Positions 23,455-32,895 of a DNA stretch of 64,000 nt are shown piece by piece. This DNA is from Bordetella ansorpii (lineage in GTDB: Bacteria > Pseudomonadota > Gammaproteobacteria > Burkholderiales > Burkholderiaceae_B): assembly GCF_900078705.1 (NCBI RefSeq), contig NZ_FKIF01000010.1, positions 186,001 through 250,000 on the forward strand, read 5' to 3'. Position numbers and translations under genes: made by a program. Each line of letters begins with the position of its first letter. Position 1 is the stretch's first letter. The notes beneath the pieces were generated by a model, which made no database searches, was not told the DNA's origin, and saw nothing but the letters and a program-made list of their open reading frames with translations.

Positions 23455-23461
23455 ATCCGTC

Positions 23462-26400
23462 ATGGTCAGTACAACTCTTGGCGTCAAGGTGGACGACGCC
23501 TTGCGTGACCGCCTGAAAGCGGCCGCGCAGAAGCTCAACTGCACGCCGCACTGGCTGCACAAGCAGGCGTTGCTGTCTTATCTCGACAAGATCGAGCGCG
23601 GGCAGTTGCCCGCCGAGATGGCGCACCTGGCGGCCGACGAGGCCGTGGGCGAGGACACCGACCTCGCGGCCTCGGCCGCCACTCCGCCTTTCTTCGAGTT
23701 CGGCCAGGACGTGCAGCCGCAATCCGTGCTGCGCGCGGCCATCACGGCCGCCTACCGTCGTCCCGAACCCGAATGCGTGCCGCTGCTGCTGGGCCAGGCG
23801 CGCATGCCCAACCCTGAGAAGATCCACGCCATGGCCGCCGGCCTGGTGCAGGCCCTGCGCGGCAAGCGCACGGGCGGCGGCGTGGAGGGCCTGATCCAGG
23901 AATTCTCGCTGTCCAGCCAGGAGGGCGTGGCGCTGATGTGCCTGGCCGAGGCCCTGCTGCGCATTCCCGACCGCGCCACGCGTGATGCGCTGATCCGCGA
24001 CAAGGTGGCCCGCGGCGACTGGAAGTCGCATATCGGCGGACGCCAGTCGCTGTTCGTCAATGCGGCCACCTGGGGGCTGATGCTGACGGGCAAGCTGGTC
24101 GCCGTCAACAGCGAGCAGAACCTGTCGCGCGCGCTGACGCGCCTGATCGGCAAGGGCGGCGAGCCGCTGATCCGCAAGGGCGTGAACCTGGCGATGCGGA
24201 TGATGGGCGAGCAGTTCGTGTCGGGCCAGACCATCTCCGAGGCGCTGGCCAACAACCGCAAGATGGAAGCCCGCGGCTTCCGCTATTCGTACGACATGCT
24301 GGGCGAGGCCGCCACCACGGCCGACGATGCCGAACGCTACTACGCCTCGTACGAGCAGGCCATCCATGCCATCGGCAAGGCCGGCGCGGGGCGCGGCATC
24401 TACGAAGGTCCGGGCATCTCGATCAAGCTGTCGGCGCTGCACCCGCGCTACGCGCGCGCCCAGCGCGAACGCGTCATGGCCGAATTGCTGCCGCGCGTGC
24501 GCGAGCTGGCGATCCTGGCGCGTGGCTACGACGTGGGCCTGAACATCGACGCCGAAGAGGCCGACCGCCTGGAGATCTCGCTGGACCTGCTGGAGGCGCT
24601 CTGCCACACGCCCGAGCTGGACGGCTGGAACGGCATCGGCTTCGTCATCCAGGCCTACCAGAAGCGCGCGCCGTTCGTCATCGATTTCGTGATCGACCTG
24701 GCGCGCCGCAGCCGCCACCGCATCATGGTGCGGCTGGTCAAGGGCGCCTACTGGGATACCGAGATCAAGCGCGCCCAGGTCGATGGCCTGGAAGGCTATC
24801 CCGTCTATACCCGCAAGATCTACACCGACGTGGCGTACCTGGCGTGCGCGCGCAAGCTGCTGGGCGCGCCCGAGGCCGTCTATCCGCAGTTCGCCACGCA
24901 CAACGCGTACACGCTGGCGGCCATCTACCAGCTGGCGGGCCAGAACTACTATCCCGGCCAGTACGAGTTCCAGTGCCTGCACGGCATGGGCGAGCCGCTG
25001 TACGAAGAGGTGGTGGGCGCGGTGGCGCAGGGCAAGCTGAACCGCCCCTGCCGCATCTACGCGCCGGTGGGCACGCATGAAACGCTGCTGGCCTACCTGG
25101 TGCGCCGGCTGCTGGAGAACGGCGCCAATACCTCGTTCGTGAACCTGATCGGCGACGAAAGCATTCCGGTCGACCAACTGGTGGCCGATCCGGCCGAGGC
25201 CGCCGCCCGCGTGGTGCCGCTGGGCGCCCCGCACGAGAAGATTCCGCTGCCGCGCGAACTGTACGGCCAGGCCTCCAAGGGCGAGCGCATCAACTCGGCC
25301 GGCCTGGACCTGAGCAACGAGCATCGCCTCAGTTCGCTGTCGGCCGCGCTGCTGGCCAGCGCCGCCACCGCCTGGCGGGCCGGCCCGATGCTGGGCGAGG
25401 CTGCCGCGTGGAACGACGAGCGCGCCGCCGACGTGCGCAATCCCGCGGATCACCGCGACGTGGTGGGGCGCGTCATCGAGGCCGACGCCGGCGAGGTCAA
25501 GGCCGCCTTGCGCGAGGCCGCCAACGCCGCGCCGATCTGGCAGTCCACGCCCGTCGAGGCGCGGGCGCAGTGCCTGCGCCGGGCCGCGCAACTGCTGGAA
25601 GAACGCATGCAGGGCCTCTTGGGCCTGATCGTGCGCGAGGCCGGCAAGTCGCTGCCCAATGCCATCGCCGAAGTGCGCGAAGCCGTCGACTTCCTGCGCT
25701 ACTACGCGCAGCAGATCGAACGCGAGTTCGGCAACGACACGCACCGTCCGCTGGGCACCGTGCTGTGCATCAGCCCGTGGAATTTTCCGCTGGCCATCTT
25801 CACCGGCCAGGTGGCCGCCGCGCTGGCCGCGGGCAACACCGTCATCGCCAAGCCGGCCGAGCAGACGCCGCTGATCGCCGCGCAGGCGGTCGAGATCCTG
25901 CGCCAGGCGGGCGTGCCGGCCGGCGCGGTGCAGTTGCTGCCGGGCCGGGGCGAGACCGTCGGCGCCGAACTGGTGGCCAGCCCGGGCGTGCACGGCGTGA
26001 TGTTCACGGGGTCGACCGAGGTGGCGCGCCTGATCGCGCGCGCCCTGTCCGAGCGCCTGGACGACGCCGGCCGCACCATTCCGCTGATCGCCGAGACCGG
26101 CGGCCAGAACGCCATGATCGTGGACTCCTCGGCGCTGGCCGAGCAGGTCGTGGCCGACGTGCTGAACTCGGCCTACGACTCGGCGGGCCAGCGCTGCTCG
26201 GCGCTGCGCGTGCTGTGCGTGCAGGAGGACAGCGCCGATCATGTGCTGACCATGCTGCGCGGCGCCATGCGCGAACTGCGCGTGGGCAATCCCGACCAGT
26301 TGTCCACCGACGTGGGCCCGGTGATCGACGCGGAGGCCCGCGCGGGCATCCAGCGCCACATCGAGGCCATGCGCACGGCGGGCCGCCGCGTGGACCAGAT

Positions 26401-27280
26401 CGAGATGGACCCGCGCACCCGCTACGGCACCTTCGTGCCGCCCACGCTGATCGAGCTGAACGACCTGGGCGAGCTCACGCGCGAGGTGTTCGGCCCGGTG
26501 CTGCACGTGCTGCGCTATGCGCGCGATGACCTCGACGGCGTGCTGGACCAGATCAACGGCACCGGCTATGGCCTGACGTTCGGCGTGCATACGCGCATCG
26601 ACGAGACCATCGCCAAGGTCACCGGCAAGGTCCACGCGGGCAATATGTACGTGAACCGCAACATCGTGGGCGCGGTGGTGGGCGTGCAGCCGTTCGGCGG
26701 CGAAGGCCTGTCCGGCACCGGCCCCAAGGCCGGCGGCCCGCTGTACCTGTACCGCCTGCTGGCCGTGCGTCCCACGGGCCTGCCGGCCTGGGCCGAGGCC
26801 TCGCACGACCAGCCGCTGGCGATCGCGCTGCCGGGCCCCACCGGCGAGCAGAACACCTACCGCCTGCTGCCGCGCGGCCGCGTGCTGGGGGTGGCCGCGA
26901 CCGAGACCGGCGTGCAGGCCCAATGGGCCGCCGTGCAGCTCACCGGCAATGCCTTGCTGCTGCTGGATACGCCCCTGGCCCGCCAGTGGCGCGACAGGCA
27001 GGATGCCGCGGCGCGCGAGCGTATCGAGCTGGCTCAGGAGGCTGACATCGACAGCGCCGAGTACGGCGCGGTGCTGTTCGAAGGCGACAGCGATGCGCTG
27101 CGTGAACTGAACCGCCGCGTGGCGGCTCGCCCCGGCCCGATCCTGTCGGTGCAGGGGCTGACGCCGGATGCGCTGGCGGCGGGCGCGGCCTACGTGCCCG
27201 AGCGCCTGCTGACCGAGTGTTCCCTCAGTATCAACACCGCCGCCGCAGGCGGCAACGCCAGCCTGATGACCATCGGCTGA
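23462..27280 (+). CDS. putA: Trifunctional proline utilisation protein PutA
   Basis: This 1272-residue protein has an N-terminal ribbon-helix-helix DNA-binding segment (MVSTTLGVKVDDALRDRL), a proline dehydrogenase barrel (RLVKGAYWDTEIKRAQ, ISIKLSALHPRY), and a P5C dehydrogenase domain with the catalytic Cys in AGQRCSALR and NFPLAIFTGQVAAAL, followed by a C-terminal tail domain. It oxidises proline to glutamate through P5C with FAD and NAD+ at the membrane. The DNA-binding segment makes it the likely repressor of its own operon. No separate putP is present; it sits between two amidohydrolase genes in one transcription direction. Confidence 0.96.
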   Translation: MVSTTLGVKVDDALRDRLKAAAQKLNCTPHWLHKQALLSYLDKIERGQLPAEMAHLAADEAVGEDTDLAASAATPPFFEFGQDVQPQSVLRAAITAAYRRPEPECVPLLLGQARMPNPEKIHAMAAGLVQALRGKRTGGGVEGLIQEFSLSSQEGVALMCLAEALLRIPDRATRDALIRDKVARGDWKSHIGGRQSLFVNAATWGLMLTGKLVAVNSEQNLSRALTRLIGKGGEPLIRKGVNLAMRMMGEQFVSGQTISEALANNRKMEARGFRYSYDMLGEAATTADDAERYYASYEQAIHAIGKAGAGRGIYEGPGISIKLSALHPRYARAQRERVMAELLPRVRELAILARGYDVGLNIDAEEADRLEISLDLLEALCHTPELDGWNGIGFVIQAYQKRAPFVIDFVIDLARRSRHRIMVRLVKGAYWDTEIKRAQVDGLEGYPVYTRKIYTDVAYLACARKLLGAPEAVYPQFATHNAYTLAAIYQLAGQNYYPGQYEFQCLHGMGEPLYEEVVGAVAQGKLNRPCRIYAPVGTHETLLAYLVRRLLENGANTSFVNLIGDESIPVDQLVADPAEAAARVVPLGAPHEKIPLPRELYGQASKGERINSAGLDLSNEHRLSSLSAALLASAATAWRAGPMLGEAAAWNDERAADVRNPADHRDVVGRVIEADAGEVKAALREAANAAPIWQSTPVEARAQCLRRAAQLLEERMQGLLGLIVREAGKSLPNAIAEVREAVDFLRYYAQQIEREFGNDTHRPLGTVLCISPWNFPLAIFTGQVAAALAAGNTVIAKPAEQTPLIAAQAVEILRQAGVPAGAVQLLPGRGETVGAELVASPGVHGVMFTGSTEVARLIARALSERLDDAGRTIPLIAETGGQNAMIVDSSALAEQVVADVLNSAYDSAGQRCSALRVLCVQEDSADHVLTMLRGAMRELRVGNPDQLSTDVGPVIDAEARAGIQRHIEAMRTAGRRVDQIEMDPRTRYGTFVPPTLIELNDLGELTREVFGPVLHVLRYARDDLDGVLDQINGTGYGLTFGVHTRIDETIAKVTGKVHAGNMYVNRNIVGAVVGVQPFGGEGLSGTGPKAGGPLYLYRLLAVRPTGLPAWAEASHDQPLAIALPGPTGEQNTYRLLPRGRVLGVAATETGVQAQWAAVQLTGNALLLLDTPLARQWRDRQDAAARERIELAQEADIDSAEYGAVLFEGDSDALRELNRRVAARPGPILSVQGLTPDALAAGAAYVPERLLTECSLSINTAAAGGNASLMTIG

Positions 27281-27295
27281 CCGAGGAGCGATTCC

Positions 27296-28909
27296 ATGTC
27301 CACAGACAATCCCCATGCCAATGCCGAGGTCGGCGAAGAGTCGCGCGACCTGAACGCCGCCAAGGGCTGGCATCCGCCGCACGCGGCCAGCGCGCGCGAC
27401 CGTGGCGACGGCCCTTACGAGCGCCTCGTGCTGCGCGGCGCCACCATCATCGACGGCACCGGCGCGCCGCCGTGGGGGCCCGTTGACATCGTGGTCGAGC
27501 GCGATCGCATCGTCGCCATCGTCAACGTGGGCACGCCGCACAAGGCCATCAACCCGGCGCGCCGTCCGGCCGCGGGCGAGCACGAGATCGATTGCCATGG
27601 CAAGTACGTCACGCCCGGCTTCATCGATTCGCACGCGCACATCGGCACGCCGTACCACTCCATGAGCGGCGAGGTGCCGCCCGCCGACTACATCTACAAG
27701 CTGTGGCTGGCGCACGGCGTGACCACCATCCGCGAGATGGGGTCGATGAATGGCCTGGGCTGGAACCTGGAGCAGAAGCGGCTGGCCGCCAGCAACCAGA
27801 TCGCCGCGCCCAACATCGTGGCGCACGTGGTGTTCCCGGCGGTCAACGATCGCGTCAAGACCATCCACACGCCCGAGCAGGGCCGCGAGTGGGTGCGCAA
27901 GCTGCATGCGCGCGGCGCCGACGGCATCAAGTTCTTCGGCGCGCCGCCGGCCATCATGCAGGCCGCGCTGGACGAAGCCCGCAAGCTGGGCCTGCGCTCG
28001 GGCTGCCATCATGCCCAGATGGCGGTGACGCGCGTGAATGCGCTGAAGTCGGCCGAATGGGGCCTGACCAGTTCCGAGCACTACTACGGCCTGCCCGAGG
28101 CGCTGTTCGAGACGCGCGTGGTGCAGGACTTCCCGACCGACTACAACTACAGCGACGAGTACTACCGCTTCTCGTTGGCCGGCCAGACTTTCATGCAGGC
28201 CGCGCAGCCCGGCAGCGCCAAGTGGCGCGAGGTGATGGACCGCTTCCTGGAGGCGGGCCATACCTTCGTGCCCACCTTCAACATCTACGACGCCAACCGC
28301 GACCTGATGCGCGCGCGCCGAGCCGACTGGCACGACGACTACACCTGGAAGGCCGTCTGGAAGTACTTCCAGCCGCAGCGCGGCGGCCACGGCGCCTACT
28401 GGTACCGCTGGAGCACCACCAACGAGATCGAGTGGAAGCAGAACTACCGCCTGTGGATGCAGTTCATCAACGAGTACAAGAACCTGGGCGGCCGCGTCTG
28501 CGCGGGCAGCGACTCGGGCTTCATCTTCCAGATCTACGGCTTCGGCTTCGTGCGCGAACTGGAGCTGCTGCAGGAGGCCGGCTTCCATCCGCTGGAAGTG
28601 CTGCGCGCGGCGACCTCGCTGGGCGCCGAGCTGCTGGGCATCGAAGAGGACACGGGCTCGGTGGACGTGGGCAAGCGCGCCGACCTGCTGATCCTGGACC
28701 AGAACCCGCTGCAGGACTTCAAGCTGCTGTTCGGCACGGGCGCCATGCGCCTGAACGACGACACCGGCGAAGTCGAATGGAAGCGCGCGTTGCGCCACAC
28801 CATCAAGAGCGGCGTGGTGTACGACACCGAACAACTGCTGGCCGACGTGCGCGAACTGGTGCGCGGCAGCTGGGATGGAGATCCGGATGGTCCCCCCCAC
28901 ACCCGTTGA
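27296..28909 (+). CDS. Amidohydrolase family protein, second in operon
   Basis: This 537-residue amidohydrolase is longer than the first. It starts behind a strong GAGGAG site. Metal-site motifs are FIDSHAHIG, a His in SGCHHAQM, EHYYGLPEALFE and the Asp in CAGSDSGFIF. The N-terminal 50 residues are polar and outside the usual fold. An insert of aromatic-rich sequence (about residues 330-390) precedes the last barrel strand. Its substrate is unknown. The context (PutA, ABC importer, G3E GTPase) suggests a peptide- or lactam-like amide. It overlaps the GTPase gene by about 23 bases. Confidence 0.82.
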   Translation: MSTDNPHANAEVGEESRDLNAAKGWHPPHAASARDRGDGPYERLVLRGATIIDGTGAPPWGPVDIVVERDRIVAIVNVGTPHKAINPARRPAAGEHEIDCHGKYVTPGFIDSHAHIGTPYHSMSGEVPPADYIYKLWLAHGVTTIREMGSMNGLGWNLEQKRLAASNQIAAPNIVAHVVFPAVNDRVKTIHTPEQGREWVRKLHARGADGIKFFGAPPAIMQAALDEARKLGLRSGCHHAQMAVTRVNALKSAEWGLTSSEHYYGLPEALFETRVVQDFPTDYNYSDEYYRFSLAGQTFMQAAQPGSAKWREVMDRFLEAGHTFVPTFNIYDANRDLMRARRADWHDDYTWKAVWKYFQPQRGGHGAYWYRWSTTNEIEWKQNYRLWMQFINEYKNLGGRVCAGSDSGFIFQIYGFGFVRELELLQEAGFHPLEVLRAATSLGAELLGIEEDTGSVDVGKRADLLILDQNPLQDFKLLFGTGAMRLNDDTGEVEWKRALRHTIKSGVVYDTEQLLADVRELVRGSWDGDPDGPPHTR

Positions 28910-29885
28910 CCTGGTCATCCTGTCGGGCTTCCTGGGCAGCGGCAAGACCAGCCTGCTGGTCGATTTCCTGCAAGGGGAAGACGCGGCCGACACGGGCGTG
29001 ATCGTCAACGAGGCCGGCGAGATCGGCATCGACGGCGCCATCGTCGCGGACAGCAAGGACGACGTGCTGATGACGCTGCTGGCCAACGGCTGCGTGTGCT
29101 GCTCGTTGCGCAGCAGCCTGGTGCACACGGTCAACGCGCTGCTGGACGCGCCGCGTCCCGAAGGACATGGGCCGATCAGGCGCATCATCCTGGAGACCAG
29201 CGGCCTGTCGAAGCCGGGTCCCATCATCGCGTCGCTGGCCGATCCCGAACTGGCCGCGCGCGGCCTGCGCCTGACGGTGGTCACCACCTATGATTGTTCG
29301 GCCGGCGCGCTGGGCGACCAGCAGTTCGAAGAGGCGGCCGCGCAGTTCGCCGCCGCGCAGCGCATCGTGCTGACCAAGACCGACCTGGTGACCGAGGGCG
29401 AACTCGGCGCGCATCGCGCGCGGGCGCAGGCGCTGAATCCGCTGGCGCGCATCGTGGCCGGCACCGACCGCGCCTGCGCGGTGCGCGAGGCCTTCGCCGC
29501 GCTGCCGGGCGCGCAGGCCGTCGACCTGGCCCTGCGGGCGCTGCGCGAAGCGGGCACGGCCGGACCGTTGCGCCATCCGCGCATCCGCGTCTGGACGGGT
29601 GGCGCCACCGGCGACATCAGCTGGACCGATTTCTCGATGTGGCTGGACGACCTGGCTGGCTTCTGCGGCGACCGCCTGCTGCGCGTGAAGGCGCTGCTGC
29701 GCGTCACCGATTGCGCGGAACCGATCCTGATCCAGGGCGTCGGCACCACCTTCGGCATGCCGCGCCGCATGGCGTCGGCGCCCGCCGGCCAGGACGTGCT
29801 GGTGGTGATCACGCGCGACCTGGAGCTGGCCGACCTGCGGGCCATGGCGCCCGACGCGCCGGTGCAATTGCGGGCGCTGCCGTAG
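28887..29885 (+). CDS. G3E-family GTPase, CobW/COG0523 type
   Basis: This 332-residue P-loop GTPase has Walker A GFLGSGKTS, the metal-binding CVCC of NGCVCCSLR, and the guanine motif TKTD. A CobW C-terminal domain follows. COG0523 proteins deliver metals, often zinc, to client enzymes. Being co-transcribed with two metal-dependent amidohydrolases makes those the likely clients, which is inference. I take the ATG at 28887, which has GGAGA in front; an in-frame ATG at 28875 is possible. It overlaps the preceding gene. Confidence 0.87.
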   Translation: MVPPTPVDLVILSGFLGSGKTSLLVDFLQGEDAADTGVIVNEAGEIGIDGAIVADSKDDVLMTLLANGCVCCSLRSSLVHTVNALLDAPRPEGHGPIRRIILETSGLSKPGPIIASLADPELAARGLRLTVVTTYDCSAGALGDQQFEEAAAQFAAAQRIVLTKTDLVTEGELGAHRARAQALNPLARIVAGTDRACAVREAFAALPGAQAVDLALRALREAGTAGPLRHPRIRVWTGGATGDISWTDFSMWLDDLAGFCGDRLLRVKALLRVTDCAEPILIQGVGTTFGMPRRMASAPAGQDVLVVITRDLELADLRAMAPDAPVQLRALP

Positions 29886-29922
29886 CAGGCCCGCGCGGCG
29901 CGTATCACCAGTAGGGGTTATC

Positions 29923-30028
29923 GGTAGTACCCGGGGGGTTTCACCACGGGCAGAATATGGTTGCACAGGTCATCGAAACCCACCGCAGCAGCACGTCAGG
30001 CAGTTCAATCACTTCTTCAGTAGTACCC
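29923..30028 (+). promoter_or_regulatory. Repeated GTAGTACCC element before the binding-protein gene
   Basis: GTAGTACCC occurs at 29924-29932 and again at 30020-30028. The first copy lies in a TAGTACCCGGG...GTTTCACC context that resembles TAGTATCCCGG..TTTACC at 18824-18840 in front of the first permease gene. The two halves of the same transporter may thus share a control site. No confident -35/-10 pair was found. Confidence 0.35.
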
Positions 30029-30049
30029 ATGCACGCAAAGAGGACAAAT

Positions 30050-31114
30050 ATGAATTCACGGGGAATGCACCGCCGCAGCTTTCTGAAAACCGCATCCGGC
30101 CTGGTGCTGGCGCCCGCGCTGCCGATGATCCCGGGCCTGGCTCACGCCGCCGGCGGCAGCGTGGTCGTGGGCACCTGGGGCGGCGACTACCAGAACCTGC
30201 TGCGCCAGTACATCGAGCCCACCGCGCAGAAGGCGGGCATCGACGTCACGTTCGACACGGGCAGCGCCGTGGCCCGCGTGACCAAGCTGCGCGCCGAGCG
30301 CAATGCCCGCCGCGGCAGCATGGACGTCGCGCTGTTGGGCGAGGTCGATATGTACGATGCCGCGCAGGCCGGCGCGCTGGCCACGGTGAAGGAAAACGCC
30401 AAGTATCTGCCCAACCTGGGCAACGTGTTCGAGCAGTTCCGCACGCCGTACTCCATCCCGCATATCTTCAGCGCGATGGTGCTGGTGTACAACACCGAGA
30501 AGTTCCCGACCGCGCCGGATTCGCTGGACGTCATGCTGGACCCGAAGAACAAGGGCCGCGTGGGTTTTTCCGACATCCTTTACCAATACAACGGCGTGTT
30601 CGTGGGCGCGGGCGGTGCGGGCGACAAGTTCGACAGCTACGAGCCTGGCAAGAAGTTCCTGGCCGAGTTGAAGAAGAATTCGCCGCGCGTGTATCCGTCC
30701 AACGAGGCCGTGGCCGCCGCGTTCAAGTCGGGCGAGATCTGGGTGGCCGCCATGTGGAAGGCCCGTGCGCTGCAATGGCGCGATGCCGGCCTGCCGCTGG
30801 ACTTCGTGATCCCCAAGGAAGGCAGCATCCCGGTGGTGTTCGAAGGCGCGGTGGCCAAGAACTCGCGCAATGGCGAACCGGCATGGGGTTACCTGAACGC
30901 GATGCTCGACCCGGCCGGCCAGGTCAACTTCGCGCGCGCCATGGGCTATGCCCCGACGGTGCGCAACGCCGACCTGCCCGAGGACCTGCGCAAGCGCGTG
31001 AGCTTCACGGAAGCGGAGTTGAAGCGCATTCGCCAGTACGATCTGCCGAAGCTGACCAAGGAGAAGGCTGCTTTCCTCGAATATTGGACGAAGTCGTTCA
31101 AGGCCGATCTGTAG
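30050..31114 (+). CDS. Tat-exported ABC solute-binding protein, PotD type
   Basis: This 354-residue extracellular binding protein has a twin-arginine signal (HRRSFLKTA, then a hydrophobic stretch and AHAAG). The mature part opens with GSVVVGTWGGDYQN, as in spermidine/putrescine-like and iron-like periplasmic receptors. It would feed the permease/ATPase set encoded at 18.9-21.7 kb, 8 kb upstream, which lacks its own receptor gene. The ATG at 30050 has AGAGGA in front. An open frame reaches 31 codons further up but would bury the Tat motif. Confidence 0.9.
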   Translation: MNSRGMHRRSFLKTASGLVLAPALPMIPGLAHAAGGSVVVGTWGGDYQNLLRQYIEPTAQKAGIDVTFDTGSAVARVTKLRAERNARRGSMDVALLGEVDMYDAAQAGALATVKENAKYLPNLGNVFEQFRTPYSIPHIFSAMVLVYNTEKFPTAPDSLDVMLDPKNKGRVGFSDILYQYNGVFVGAGGAGDKFDSYEPGKKFLAELKKNSPRVYPSNEAVAAAFKSGEIWVAAMWKARALQWRDAGLPLDFVIPKEGSIPVVFEGAVAKNSRNGEPAWGYLNAMLDPAGQVNFARAMGYAPTVRNADLPEDLRKRVSFTEAELKRIRQYDLPKLTKEKAAFLEYWTKSFKADL

Positions 31115-31138
31115 AGCGAGCCTCGCTTTGCATATGAG

Positions 31139-31172
31139 GGCGGTGGGATGAAGATCCTGCCGCCTTTTTTTT
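31139..31172 (+). terminator. Terminator of the peptide/proline operon
   Basis: GGCGG (31139-31143) and CCGCC (31160-31164) enclose an inner GGAT/ATCC stem, followed by eight T. It starts 25 bases after the binding-protein stop codon. Confidence 0.85.
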
Positions 31173-31197
31173 CGGTGCTTGTGTGTGTGCTATTGGC

Positions 31198-31333
31198 GCC
31201 CCGCTGCGCTCTGTTGGGCTCGGCCCGGCCAATTGGAGGGAGGGCAGCCCCGCGCAGCGGGGCCGAGGGCGCCTGGTGGCGCGCCCGAGCCGAGCGACTT
31301 GGCCGGGCCGAGCCCAACAGAGCGCACCGGGGC
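31198..31333 (-). repeat. Structured intergenic repeat, copy 2 (136 bp, inverted)
   Basis: The outer arms (31198-31232 and 31299-31333) match over 35 positions with one mismatch, including 27 consecutive perfect pairs. The conserved core is in opposite orientation to copy 1 at 21794-21929. Both copies together flank the amidohydrolase-PutA-GTPase-receptor block. Both inner hairpins are kept, one with a compensatory base-pair change. Confidence 0.87.
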
Positions 31334-31559
31334 TCGCGATGGATTCATGCATCGGATGCCTTGGTGCCGAGGGCAGCAGACAGGCACCATTTCAGCGCAC
31401 ACATCCAGCCCCCTTGTCTGCACGGGTTATCGCCAATATCGATGCGGTTTTACCCAAGGGCAAAATTCCGGTGCAACTGGCCGCCCTGGTCAGCCTGGCG
31501 GCCGCACCACAAGTGGCGGGACGACCTGTACCCTCCCTCAGACCCCTGGAGGCTCTTCG
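31334..31559 (+). other. Upstream region of the liv operon, no gene seen
   Basis: This stretch carries no convincing reading frame. It should hold the promoter of livK, but I could not pick a clear -35/-10 pair. A GGAGG ribosome site at 31548-31552 fixes the livK start. The frame runs open upstream through the repeat, which is not evidence of coding here. Confidence 0.35.
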
Positions 31560-32708
31560 ATGTTTGCTTTTCCTCGACAAATCCTGGCCGCCGGCGTTGC
31601 CGCGGCCTGCCTGGCTGGCGGTGCGGCGCACGCGGCCGATATCAAGTTCGGCTTTGCCGCTCCGTTGACGGGCCCGCAGGCGCACTATGGCGAAGACATG
31701 CAGAACGGCCTGACGCTGGCCATCGAAGAGGCCAACAAGCAGGGCATCAAGGTGGGCGGCTCGGCCGCGCGCTTCGTGCTGGTGTCGCGCGATGACCAGG
31801 CCGATCCGCGCGTGGGCGTGCAGGTGGCGCAGCAACTGGTGGACGAGGACGTCAACGGCATCCTGGGCCACTTCAATTCGGGCACCACGATTCCGGCTTC
31901 GCGCGTGTATCACGATGCCGGCCTGCCGCAGATCGCCATGGCGACCTCGCCCGAATACACCAAGCAGGGCTACGACAACACGTTCCGCATGATGACCAGC
32001 GACACCCAGCAGGGCGCCGCGGTCGGCAAGTTCATGGTCGAGAACCTGAAGGCCAAGAAGATCGCCCTGATCGACGACCGCACGGCCTATGGCCAGGGCC
32101 TGGCCGACGAGGTCGAGAAGGCGGTGAAGGCCGCCGGCGGCACCATCGCGCGCCGCGAGTACACCACGGACAAGGCCACGGATTTCAATGCGATCCTGAC
32201 CAACATCAAGGGCGCGGCGCCGGACGCTATTTTCTACGGCGGGTTGGATGCGCAGTCCGGTCCGATGAAGCGCCAGCTGGTGGCGCTGGGCATCAAGGCG
32301 CCGCTGGTGTCGGGCGAGATGACGCGCAGCGACACCTTCCTGAAGCTGGCGGGCGACGCGGCCGACGGCACCTATGCCTCGCTGGCCGGCGTGCCGCTGG
32401 AGCAGATGAGCGCCGGCAAGGAATTCGCGCAGCGCTACGAGGCGCGCTTCAAGAAGGCGCCGGGCGTGTACGCGCCTTATGCCTATGACGGCGCCTGGAC
32501 CATGATCGACGCCATCCAGAAGGCGGGGTCGGCCGATCCGGCCAAGTACCTGCCGGCGCTGGCCAGGATCGAGCGCAAGGGCGCCACCAGCGAACACATC
32601 GCCTACGACAAGAACGGCGACCTGAAGGAAATCTCCGTCACCATCTACCAGGTGCGCGACGGCAAGTGGCAGATGGTCCAGACCATGGTCAGCCAGGCCA
32701 ACCAGTAA
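31560..32708 (+). CDS. livK: Branched-chain amino acid ABC transporter, binding protein
   Basis: This 382-residue periplasmic receptor has a cleavable signal peptide (about 26 residues, ending GAAHAA) and the Leu/Ile/Val-binding fold opening with IKFGFAAPLTGPQAHYGEDMQNG. Motifs such as ILGHFNSGTTIPAS and FRMMTSDTQQG are typical. It captures amino acids or related acids for LivHMGF. The ATG at 31560 follows GGAGG by seven bases. The exact ligand is not predictable; many relatives bind other small molecules, including aromatic acids. Confidence 0.92.
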   Translation: MFAFPRQILAAGVAAACLAGGAAHAADIKFGFAAPLTGPQAHYGEDMQNGLTLAIEEANKQGIKVGGSAARFVLVSRDDQADPRVGVQVAQQLVDEDVNGILGHFNSGTTIPASRVYHDAGLPQIAMATSPEYTKQGYDNTFRMMTSDTQQGAAVGKFMVENLKAKKIALIDDRTAYGQGLADEVEKAVKAAGGTIARREYTTDKATDFNAILTNIKGAAPDAIFYGGLDAQSGPMKRQLVALGIKAPLVSGEMTRSDTFLKLAGDAADGTYASLAGVPLEQMSAGKEFAQRYEARFKKAPGVYAPYAYDGAWTMIDAIQKAGSADPAKYLPALARIERKGATSEHIAYDKNGDLKEISVTIYQVRDGKWQMVQTMVSQANQ

Positions 32709-32895
32709 AGGCCCGCGGCCTTCGCGTATCGCCGGCGAGGGTGCGCCGGCGGTTTACACTGCCGCCCGATTGGCGCGGCGCGGCCTGGAAGGACGACCTG
32801 CGCGGCGGTCACGCAACCGCGCGCGGGGTACGGCCTTCAAGGTCCGGCCTGCATGCTCCGGCCCTCGCGCCCGAGCCGTTCCTTCCAAAGGCCCC

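Noticed and set aside
23444-29287. A 1947-codon open frame on the - strand opposite putA and the amidohydrolases
   Set aside because: It is Gln/His/Arg/Ala-rich, has no domain pattern, and lies exactly opposite well-supported genes. High GC makes stops rare in this frame.
30056-30775. A - strand open frame opposite the Tat-exported receptor
   Set aside because: Shadow of a gene with a clear signal and fold.
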